A stretch of 41,260 nucleotides of DNA from Desertihabitans aurantiacus (lineage in GTDB: Bacteria > Actinomycetota > Actinomycetes > Propionibacteriales > Propionibacteriaceae): contig NZ_QPKK01000006.1 of assembly GCF_003344635.1 (NCBI RefSeq), positions 1 to 41,260 on the forward strand, read 5' to 3'. The position numbers and the translations under genes are program-made. Numbering within the stretch: position 1 is the stretch's first letter; each line of letters starts with the position of its first letter. The notes below the pieces were generated by a model, which was given only the letters and a program-made list of their open reading frames with translations, had not been told where the DNA came from and made no database searches. Of this stretch, positions 31,477 through 38,558 are shown piece by piece.

Positions 31477-31995
31477 GTGCTGACGATCCGCAGGTATCGC
31501 GCTGCAGACGCCCCCACGGTCTGGGCCCTCAACGACATCCCGCACCGGGGCGACACCGAGGACCCCTCGGTGCCGCTGCGCCTCCAGCCGCTGTTCTGCC
31601 CTCCACCCGCCTTCCCCGACCTCGCCGACATCCATGCCACCTTCATCGCCGCTGGTGGGGACTTCCTCGTCGCCGAGCTGGCCGGGGACCTCGTCGGGAT
31701 GGCCGGGTTCCGGGCCAACGAGCGTGGCCAGGCTCAGGTGCTGCGGGTGAGGGTGCACCCGGCCGTGAGGCGACAGCGCGTCGGAGCCCGACTGATGGGA
31801 GCGGTGGAACGACGGGCGCTCGAGCTCGGGTTCACCGAGGCGTTCCTCGACACGTCCACCCACCAGCCGGCAGCCATGGCCTTCTACCAAGCGCTCGGCT
31901 ACCGGGAGGTGGGTCGCGAGACCCGTCCGGAGTGGAGCTGGACCCTCGCCTACCTCACCAAGCAGCTCGGCTCGACTCGAGCAACCACGCGGTAG
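31477..31995 (+). CDS. GNAT family N-acetyltransferase
   Basis: 172 residues from GTG 31477 (GAGG about 9 nt upstream); an ATG at 31441 is also open but gives an unusual start. GNAT fold: LTIRRYRAADAPTVWAL, FLVAELAGDLVGMAGF, the acetyl-CoA loop VRVHPAVRRQRVGARLM (Q/RxxGxG/A in the form RQRVGA) and the C-terminal STHQPAAMAFYQALGYREVG. Substrate unknown. Convergent with the lacI-type gene, 29 nt apart. Confidence 0.88.
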   Translation: MLTIRRYRAADAPTVWALNDIPHRGDTEDPSVPLRLQPLFCPPPAFPDLADIHATFIAAGGDFLVAELAGDLVGMAGFRANERGQAQVLRVRVHPAVRRQRVGARLMGAVERRALELGFTEAFLDTSTHQPAAMAFYQALGYREVGRETRPEWSWTLAYLTKQLGSTRATTR

Positions 31996-32024
31996 GACCT
32001 GCTCGCACCCCCACCAGGCCCCGT

Positions 32025-33050
32025 TCACTCCCCCAGCGTCGAGGCGCGGGCGACCAGCCGGGTCGGCAGCCGGAGCAGGCCCCGGTGCGGCCGCCCGTCG
32101 ATGGCGTCGATGAGCAGCTGCGCGGCCCTCCGGCCGAGCTCGGTCAGCTCGAGGTCGACGGTGGTCAGCGGCGGCCGGCTCGCCTCGGCCATCACCGGCC
32201 AGTTGTCGAAGCCGGTCACGGCCACCTCGCCGGGCACCGACCGTCCGAGCTCGCGCAGCCGGTCGCAGACCCCGCGGGCGATCTGGTCGCTGCCGCAGAC
32301 GACGGCGTCGAGGTCGGGCACCCGGCGCAGCGCCAGGTCCAGACCCTGCCGCCCCCACCGCTCGCTCCACTCACCGAACCAGGGCTCCGCGGCCAGCGAC
32401 GACCCGGCCGCCTCCACCACACCGGCGGCGCGGTCGCCGGCGCTGCGGTGGCGCTGCGGCCCGGTCAGGTGGACGACCCGTCGCCGGCCCAGGCCGAGCA
32501 GGTGCTGCACCGCCTGCACCGCGCCGTCGCGGTCGTCGACCACCACCGACATGTCCTCGGGGTCGGTGGAGGGGTTGAAGGCGTAGACCACCGGGACGCC
32601 CACCTGCACCGGCTCGCGCGGCTCGGTCCGGCGTCCGGTGACGATCAGCCCGTCCACCCGCCGGGCGGCCAGCGTGCGCAGGTAGTGCCGCTCGCGCAGC
32701 GGGTCGTCGCGGGTGTCGCAGAGCAGCAGCATCAGCTCACCGGCGCTCAGGGCGTCCTCTGCCCCGGTCATCACCGGGATGCTGAAGCGCCCTGAGCTGT
32801 CGGTGGTGATCAGCCCGACGGCGTAGCTGCGTCCCGAGGAGAGCGATCGACCCCGCGAGTCCGGGGTGAACCCGAGCTGGCGGGCCGCCTCGCGGACCCG
32901 GTCCCGGGTCTCCGCGCGCAGCGACCCGGTGCCGTTCAGCGCCTTCGACGCGGTGCCGGGCGAGACCCCGGCGAGTGCGGCGACGTCGGTGATCCGCGGA
33001 GCGCGCGCCCCGGTGGCTGAGGTGGGAATGACGGGGCCTCCTCCCGGCAC
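32025..33050 (-). CDS. LacI family transcriptional regulator of the arabinofuranoside operon
   Basis: 341 residues. Helix-turn-helix and hinge: RITDVAALAGVSPGTASKALNGTG, LGFTPDSRGRSLSSGRSYAVGLI. Sugar-binding core with LLLCDTRDDPLRE, VDGLIVTGRR, VVDDRDGAVQAVQHLLGLGRRRVVHLTG and VAVTGFDNWPVMAEASRPPLTTVD, all usual for the family. The start is uncertain: GTG 33050 has no good site. TAGCAT at 33080-33085 (minus) is a likely -10. Divergent from the GH127 gene; the dyad at 33182-33204 is its probable operator, with an arabinose-type sugar as inducer. Confidence 0.92.
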   Translation of the reverse strand: MPGGGPVIPTSATGARAPRITDVAALAGVSPGTASKALNGTGSLRAETRDRVREAARQLGFTPDSRGRSLSSGRSYAVGLITTDSSGRFSIPVMTGAEDALSAGELMLLLCDTRDDPLRERHYLRTLAARRVDGLIVTGRRTEPREPVQVGVPVVYAFNPSTDPEDMSVVVDDRDGAVQAVQHLLGLGRRRVVHLTGPQRHRSAGDRAAGVVEAAGSSLAAEPWFGEWSERWGRQGLDLALRRVPDLDAVVCGSDQIARGVCDRLRELGRSVPGEVAVTGFDNWPVMAEASRPPLTTVDLELTELGRRAAQLLIDAIDGRPHRGLLRLPTRLVARASTLGE

Positions 33051-33145
33051 GGACCGTTCCCGGCGTTCCGGGGTGCTTCATGCTACACGGGCCCTCCCGT
33101 CGGCTCGCAGCCCGTCCGCGACGTCAGATACGCCCGTCCGAGGGG

Positions 33146-33175
33146 TTGACGCCGACCCGGGCGCCTTCCTAGCCT
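33146..33175 (+). promoter_or_regulatory. Promoter of the GH127/ABC operon
   Basis: TTGACG (33146-33151), 18-bp spacer, TAGCCT (33170-33175). The transcription start would fall at about 33182, right at the edge of the LacI-type dyad. Confidence 0.55.
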
Positions 33176-33181
33176 GACCAA

Positions 33182-33204
33182 GGAAAACGTGTTCCGACGT
33201 TTCC
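33182..33204. promoter_or_regulatory. LacI-type operator
   Basis: GGAAAACGT and ACGTTTCC are inverted around GTTCCG. Sites of the form GGAAACGT...ACGTTTCC are typical for LacI-family repressors. It begins at the predicted transcription start, so bound repressor would block the polymerase. Confidence 0.75.
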
Positions 33205-33224
33205 TCCACTCACGAAGGATGCAG

Positions 33225-35186
33225 ATGAGCAGCGACGCTCCCCCGGTGGTCCGCACCGGCCAGAGCCCCGCCCGCCCCACCGACGCGGCGACCGTCACCT
33301 CCCACCCCCTCGGCCTGGACCGGGCCCGGATCACCGGCGGCTTCTGGGCCGACCGGCAGCGCGCCGGGGCCGAGGCCGTCCGGGTGGGGCACGAGCAGCT
33401 GGAGCGGGCCGGCAACCTGCACAACCTCCGCCTGGCCGCCGGCCGCCCCGGCAGCGGGGACGACGGCGGCGAGGCGATCGGCCCCGTGTTCGCCGACTCC
33501 GACGTCTACAAGTGGTTGGAGGCGGTGGCCTGGGAGTACGCCCGCGATCCCGCCGAGGACCTGCTGGAGCGCCAGCGCGAGGTCACCGCCCTGGTGGCGG
33601 CGGCCCAGCAGCCGGACGGCTACCTCAACTCGGTCGTCCAGCTGCGCAGCGGCGAGGCCGGGCGCTACGCCGACCTGCCCTGGAGCCACGAGCACTACTG
33701 CGCCGGGCACCTCATCCAGGCCGCGGTCGCCCAGGTCCGCTGCACCGGCGACCGGGAGCTGCTGGAGGTGGCGGTGCGGCTGGCCGACCACCTGGTCGAG
33801 ACGTTCGGTGAGGACCGCCGCCACGACGTCGACGGCCACCCGGTGATCGAGATGGCCCTGGTCGAGCTCTACCGCGAGACCGGCACCCAGGCCTACCTCG
33901 AGCTGGCCCGGTACTTCGTCGACGCCCGCGGGCACGGGCTGATGGCCTCCTACGGCAAGGAGCCGACCTACTTCTCCGACCGGGTGCCGGTGCGCGAGGC
34001 CACCACGGTGGAGGGCCACGCCGTCCGCGCCGTCTACCTGACCGCCGGCGCCACCGACCTCGCCACCGAGACCGGCGACACCGCCCTGCTGTCCACGCTG
34101 GACGCGCAGTTCGCGACCATGTGGGCCACCAAGACCTACCTCACCGGAGGGCTCGGCTCGCGCTGGGACTGGGAGGCCTTCGGCGAGCCCTACGAGCTGC
34201 CGCCGGACCGGGCCTACGCCGAGACCTGCGCCGCCATCGGCGGGATCCAGTGGGCCTGGCGGATGCTGCTGGCCACCGGTGAGGCCCGCTACGGCGACGC
34301 CGTCGAGCGGATGCTGTTCAACGGCTTCCTGGCCGGGGTGTCGCTGCGCGGCACCGAGTACTTCTACGTCAACCCGCTGCAGCTGCGCGGCGGCTCCCGT
34401 CCCGACGAGAACCGCAGCCCCGCGCACGGGCGGCGCGGCTGGTTCGCCTGCGCCTGCTGCCCGCCGAACGTGATGCGGACGATGTCGGGGCTGGCCGGCC
34501 TGCTGGCCAGCACCGCCCCCGGCGTGCTGAGCGTCCACCAGTACGCCACCGCCACCCTGGACGGCGACGAGCTCGGGCTGGAGCTCACCACCGACTACCC
34601 CTGGTCGGGCCAGGTCCGGCTGGAGGTGACCCGGTCGACCGGGCGCAGCACGCTTCGGCTCCGCGTCCCCGCCTGGGCCGAGGGCGCCACCGTCACCGTC
34701 GACGGCACCGAGGCCGGGCCGGCGACGCCGGGCGGCTACGTCGAGCTGGAGCGGGACTGGCAGACCGGGCAGGTGGTCCTGCTCGACCTGCCGCTGACGG
34801 TGCGCACGGTCACCGCCCACCCGCGGGTGGACGCCGTCCGCGGCTGCGTCGCCCTCGAGCGCGGGCCGCTGGTCTACGCCTTCGAGCAGGCCGACCAGGA
34901 GCCCGGCGTCGAGCTGGACGACATCACCCTCGTCCCCGGCCCCGACGCCCGGGTCGAGCACCAGCCCGGGCTGCTGGAGGGCGTCACCACCCTCACCCTG
35001 CGGGGACGCCCCGCCCGGGCCCCGGAGGAGTACCGGCCCTGGCCGTGGCCGGTCGACGGCGGCGCGCCGGTGCCCGGCGACGAGGTCGACCTGGTGGCCA
35101 TCCCCTACTACGCCTGGGCCAACCGCGAGATCGACGCCATGCGGGTGTGGGTGCCGCTGGGCGCGCCCGGCGGGACGCCGTCGTGA
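33225..35186 (+). CDS. GH127 family beta-L-arabinofuranosidase
   Basis: 653 residues from ATG 33225 (GAAGGA 8 nt upstream). A retaining glycosidase releasing L-arabinose from beta-L-arabinofuranosides of plant glycoproteins or glycans. (Alpha/alpha)6-barrel, with known catalytic positions of the Bifidobacterium enzyme all found: acid/base Glu317 in WEAFGE, zinc ligands Glu333 and Cys335 in YAETC, and the Cys411-Cys412 pair in FACACCPPN, the first of these being the nucleophile. No signal peptide is seen, so the enzyme acts in the cytoplasm on imported saccharide. GTGA overlap with the binding-protein gene shows one operon. Confidence 0.93.
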   Translation: MSSDAPPVVRTGQSPARPTDAATVTSHPLGLDRARITGGFWADRQRAGAEAVRVGHEQLERAGNLHNLRLAAGRPGSGDDGGEAIGPVFADSDVYKWLEAVAWEYARDPAEDLLERQREVTALVAAAQQPDGYLNSVVQLRSGEAGRYADLPWSHEHYCAGHLIQAAVAQVRCTGDRELLEVAVRLADHLVETFGEDRRHDVDGHPVIEMALVELYRETGTQAYLELARYFVDARGHGLMASYGKEPTYFSDRVPVREATTVEGHAVRAVYLTAGATDLATETGDTALLSTLDAQFATMWATKTYLTGGLGSRWDWEAFGEPYELPPDRAYAETCAAIGGIQWAWRMLLATGEARYGDAVERMLFNGFLAGVSLRGTEYFYVNPLQLRGGSRPDENRSPAHGRRGWFACACCPPNVMRTMSGLAGLLASTAPGVLSVHQYATATLDGDELGLELTTDYPWSGQVRLEVTRSTGRSTLRLRVPAWAEGATVTVDGTEAGPATPGGYVELERDWQTGQVVLLDLPLTVRTVTAHPRVDAVRGCVALERGPLVYAFEQADQEPGVELDDITLVPGPDARVEHQPGLLEGVTTLTLRGRPARAPEEYRPWPWPVDGGAPVPGDEVDLVAIPYYAWANREIDAMRVWVPLGAPGGTPS

Positions 35187-36511
35187 GCCAGCGGCTCTCC
35201 CGCCGCCGGCTGCTGGGGGCGGGTGCGGGCGCCGGGGCCGCCGGGCTGCTCGGGCTGACCGGCTGCAGCTCGGTGCTGCCCGCACCCGACACCAGCGCCC
35301 CCGGCTTCGGCGAGAACGCCACCGGGACCGTCCGGGTGTGGTGCCGGGCCGCCACGCAGGAGGGCCTGACCGCCCTGGTCGAGGGGTTCAACGCCAGCCA
35401 GGACCGGCTCACGGTGGAGCTGACCCCGGTGCTGGACGGCCAGTACGTCACCAAGCTGGCCACCGCCATCCGCGGTCGCCAGGTGCCCGACGTGGTCGAC
35501 ATCGACGACATCAACTCGATGCTGTTCATCTACCGCGACGCCTTCGTCGACCTCACCGACCTCATCGCCGCACTGCCCTTCGCCGAGGCGCTCAGCCCCG
35601 GCCACCTGGCGCTGGCGACCCGGGAGGGACGCACCTACGGCGTGCCCTACCTGGCCGACAACTCCCTGCTGTGGTTCAACCTCGACCTGTGCGAGGCCGC
35701 CGGCGTCGACCCCGACACCGCCGTCTCCGGCTTCGACCAGCTGCTCGAGGCCGCCCGGGCGCTGCGCGCGCTCGGCCCCGACACCTGGGCCTGGAGCTTC
35801 CCCGGCAACAGCTCCGGGGCGCTGGGCTTCGTCGTCCAGCCGATGGTGTGGGCCGCCGACCGCGACTTCATCGCCGGCGAGGTGGGCGCCCAGCGCGGTG
35901 ACATCGCCGACAATCCCGCGGTGCGGGCGATGCTCGAGCTGTACCGCACGATCTGGACCGAGGAGCTGGCGCCGTCAGCCTGCTTCTCCGACGACGCCAG
36001 CCGCTGGGGCAGCGACTTCCGCGGCGGCACGGTGGGCATGTTCCCCTCCAACTACTCCGTCTGCGTCACCTCCGCGGAGGACCCGGCCTTTCCCGAGCGG
36101 ATCACCTCCCGGCTGCTGCCCGGCCCGGACGGCGGCGGCGCCTTCTTCGACGGCGGCGACAACATGTGCATCCCGCGTGGGGCGGCCAACCCGTCCGGTG
36201 CCTGGGAGTTCATCCGCTACGCGCTGGACCTGCCCCAGCAGTTCGACCTGCCGGCCGGTGGCTACACCCCGGTGCGCTCCGACGTCGCCGACGACCGCTT
36301 CCGCGAGACCTACCCGCTGGCCACCGTCCCGCTGGACAACCTCGACGCGGGCTACGCCCCCACCACGCTCGCCTACAACCTGATCTACAACCAGCCCGAC
36401 GGGCCCTGGCTGAAGATGTTCCGCCGTGCCGTCTTCGACGGCGACCTCGAGGGGGCGCTGGCCGAGGGCCAGCAGGGCTGGGACGCCATCCTCAGCCAGG
36501 CCCAGGTGTGA
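35183..36511 (+). CDS. Sugar ABC transporter substrate-binding lipoprotein
   Basis: 442 residues from GTG 35183, overlapping the GH127 stop. Signal: RRRLLGAG twin-arginine-like start, then a lipobox LTGC with Cys28, so it is a lipoprotein on the outer face of the membrane. Family 1 extracellular solute-binding domain: VRVWCRAATQEGLTALVEGFN, YVTKLATAIRGRQVPDVVDID, GVPYLADNSLLWFNLDLCEAAG and the C-terminal W..IL helix. It binds the saccharide, presumably an arabinofuranosyl oligomer given the neighbour. Normal length. Confidence 0.93.
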   Translation: MSQRLSRRRLLGAGAGAGAAGLLGLTGCSSVLPAPDTSAPGFGENATGTVRVWCRAATQEGLTALVEGFNASQDRLTVELTPVLDGQYVTKLATAIRGRQVPDVVDIDDINSMLFIYRDAFVDLTDLIAALPFAEALSPGHLALATREGRTYGVPYLADNSLLWFNLDLCEAAGVDPDTAVSGFDQLLEAARALRALGPDTWAWSFPGNSSGALGFVVQPMVWAADRDFIAGEVGAQRGDIADNPAVRAMLELYRTIWTEELAPSACFSDDASRWGSDFRGGTVGMFPSNYSVCVTSAEDPAFPERITSRLLPGPDGGGAFFDGGDNMCIPRGAANPSGAWEFIRYALDLPQQFDLPAGGYTPVRSDVADDRFRETYPLATVPLDNLDAGYAPTTLAYNLIYNQPDGPWLKMFRRAVFDGDLEGALAEGQQGWDAILSQAQV

Positions 36512-36524
36512 GAGAGGACCCCCG

Positions 36525-37478
36525 ATGAGCAGTGCCGGAGCCAGCGCCGTCTCCGCCGCCACCGCCGAGCCCGCCGTCCGGCGCGGCCGGCGCGCGGTGC
36601 GCGAGGCGGACTCCCTCACCCACCCGCCGCGGACGGGTCTGGTGCTCGTCGCCCCCGCGGTCGCCTTCGTCACCGTGTTCGTGCTGGTGCCGCTCGCCTT
36701 CGCCCTGGTCATCTCGTTCACCAGCTGGCCGCTGATCGGTGAGGTGCGCTGGATCGGCGCGGAGAACTACGTCCGCCTCCTCAGCGACGCCGGCTACGGC
36801 CGGGCCATCGGCTACACCCTGCTCTACACCGCCCTGGTCACCGGCCCGATCCTGGTGCTGGGCTACCTGATGGCGGTGCTGGTGCGCAGCCGCCGCCGCG
36901 GCACCACCCTGCTGCGCACGGTGCTCTTCCTGCCCTACGTGGTCGGGCTGTCCACCCTCAGCTTCATGGTGGTGCTGGAGGCCCAGCCGGGCAGCGGTGC
37001 GATCAACCTCGTGCTCGGGGCGCTCGGGATCACCGACGGGCAGACGGCCTGGCTGGTCGACGGCACCCTGGCGACCGTGCTGATCAGCGTGCTGGTGGTC
37101 TGGGCCGTGCCCGGGCTGACCATGATGCTGCTGATGTCGGGGATGCAGTCGATCCCCTCGGAGGTCTACGAGTCGGCCGCCCTCGACGGGGCGGGCTGGT
37201 GGTCGCAGGAGCTGCTGATCACCGTGCCGATGCTGCGCCGCACCATCGCGATGAGCCTGATCATCTCGGTGATCGGCTCGTTCCTCGCCTTCACCCAGTT
37301 CTACGTGCTGACCAAGGGCGGGCCGGGCAGCGAGACCACCACCGTCGTCCACTACATCTACAACCGCGCCTTCGTCCAGCTGCAGCTCGGCTCGGCGACC
37401 GCCCTGTCCATCGTCCTGGTGGTGGTGGTCGGACTGGTCACCGCCGCCCAGTTCTGGCTGCTGCGCGAGAGGGACTGA
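36525..37478 (+). CDS. Sugar ABC transporter permease, MalF type
   Basis: 317 residues from ATG 36525 with GAGAGGA upstream. Six membrane helices after a polar 36-residue lead. The EAA loop YESAALDGAGWWSQELLITVPML contacts the ATPase. The GPGSETTTVVHYIYNRAF C-terminal segment is usual for MalF/UgpA-type subunits. Forms the channel with the next gene product. No ATPase gene is present in the operon, so a shared MsiK-type ATPase elsewhere would be needed. Confidence 0.94.
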   Translation: MSSAGASAVSAATAEPAVRRGRRAVREADSLTHPPRTGLVLVAPAVAFVTVFVLVPLAFALVISFTSWPLIGEVRWIGAENYVRLLSDAGYGRAIGYTLLYTALVTGPILVLGYLMAVLVRSRRRGTTLLRTVLFLPYVVGLSTLSFMVVLEAQPGSGAINLVLGALGITDGQTAWLVDGTLATVLISVLVVWAVPGLTMMLLMSGMQSIPSEVYESAALDGAGWWSQELLITVPMLRRTIAMSLIISVIGSFLAFTQFYVLTKGGPGSETTTVVHYIYNRAFVQLQLGSATALSIVLVVVVGLVTAAQFWLLRERD

Positions 37479-37479
37479 C

Positions 37480-38343
37480 ATGACCGCACTGACCGCACCG
37501 CTGTCGACCGCCTCCTCCGAGAGCGCGGTGAAGCGGACCCTCTACCTGGTGGGCGGCCTGCTCGCGCTGGTGGTCTTCCTCACCCCGCTGCTGTGGTCGG
37601 TCTTCCGCTCCGTGCAGCCCAACGCCGCCATCATCGGCGAGCAGGCGGGGAGCTTCTGGCAGCTCACCGGGGAGAACTTCGCCGGCCTGGTCTCAGCCGA
37701 CCTGGTGCGCGCCGTCGGCAACAGCCTGGTGGTCTCGCTCGCCAGCGCCGTGCTGACCGCGGTGGTGGCGACGATGGCCGGCTACGGGTTCGCCCGGTTC
37801 CGCTTCCGCGGGGTGCTGGTGCTCTTCGGGCTCGTGGTGGTGACGATGATGGTGCCGTTCCAGGCGATCCTCACCCCGCTGTACCTGCAGCTGAACGCGA
37901 TGCGGCTGACCGACAGCCTGCTCGGGCTGGTGCTCTTCTACACCACGGTCAACCTGCCCTTCGGCGTGTTCGTCATGCGCAACGCCTTCGCCTCGGTGCC
38001 CCGGGAGCTGGAGGACTCCGCCCACGTCGACGGCGCGGGCACCGTCAGGATCATCGTCTCGGTGCTGCGGCCGCTGATCGTGCCCGGGGCCGCGACCGCG
38101 GCGCTGTACGCCTTCCTGGCCTCCTGGACGGAGTTCCTGGGTGCGCTCACCTTCCTCACCCGCCAGGAGCTCTACACCCTGCCGGTGGCGCTGGTGAACG
38201 TGCAGCAGGGCGCCTACGGAGAGGTCAACTTCGGCTTCCTGGTGGCCGGCGCGGTGGTGGCGATGATCCCCTGCGTGGTGCTCTACATCGCGCTGCAGCG
38301 GTTCTACGTCTCCGGTCTGGCCACCGGCGCCGTCAAGGGCTGA
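37480..38343 (+). CDS. Sugar ABC transporter permease, MalG type
   Basis: 287 residues from ATG 37480, just after the stop of the partner permease. Six helices; EAA loop LEDSAHVDGAGTVRIIVSVLRPL; C-terminal ALQRFYVSGLATGAVKG, the typical MalG-like end. Last gene of the GH127 operon, followed by a GC hairpin. Confidence 0.95.
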   Translation: MTALTAPLSTASSESAVKRTLYLVGGLLALVVFLTPLLWSVFRSVQPNAAIIGEQAGSFWQLTGENFAGLVSADLVRAVGNSLVVSLASAVLTAVVATMAGYGFARFRFRGVLVLFGLVVVTMMVPFQAILTPLYLQLNAMRLTDSLLGLVLFYTTVNLPFGVFVMRNAFASVPRELEDSAHVDGAGTVRIIVSVLRPLIVPGAATAALYAFLASWTEFLGALTFLTRQELYTLPVALVNVQQGAYGEVNFGFLVAGAVVAMIPCVVLYIALQRFYVSGLATGAVKG

Positions 38344-38350
38344 GCCGGCA

Positions 38351-38368
38351 CCGCGCGCCCTCGCGCGG
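38351..38368 (+). terminator. GC hairpin after the sugar ABC operon
   Basis: CCGCGCG (38351-38357) pairs perfectly with CGCGCGG (38362-38368) around a CCCT loop, 7 nt after the permease stop. There is no T-run; actinobacterial terminators often lack one. Confidence 0.5.
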
Positions 38369-38443
38369 GTCAACCCGTCCTTGAGGGTCTGGGCCGCCGG
38401 TGCAGACGTGCGGCGCGAACCGTACTACCGTCCCGCCCGACAG

Positions 38444-38504
38444 GTGCCCGCGACACGGTGGACGGGCACGCGCTCGGGGGATGTCGTCGCGGTCCGCCCG
38501 GACC
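38444..38504 (+). other. Structured leader upstream of the amidase gene
   Basis: Two perfect stems lie in the 215-nt stretch before the amidase start: GTGCCCG (38444-38450) with CGGGCAC (38463-38469), and GGTCC (38491-38495) with GGACC (38500-38504). Cell-wall hydrolase genes in actinobacteria are often preceded by c-di-AMP (ydaO) riboswitches. I could not match the conserved core by eye, so the nature of this leader is open. Confidence 0.35.
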
Positions 38505-38558
38505 GGCACCGTGGTCGCTGTCGTCTCGCACCGCCGCGCCCGTCCCGAAAGGCCTGTC

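Noticed and set aside
33210-35285. Long minus-strand frame opposite the GH127 gene
   Set aside because: Composition-driven antisense frame; the plus strand has a complete catalytic enzyme with the expected third-position GC bias.
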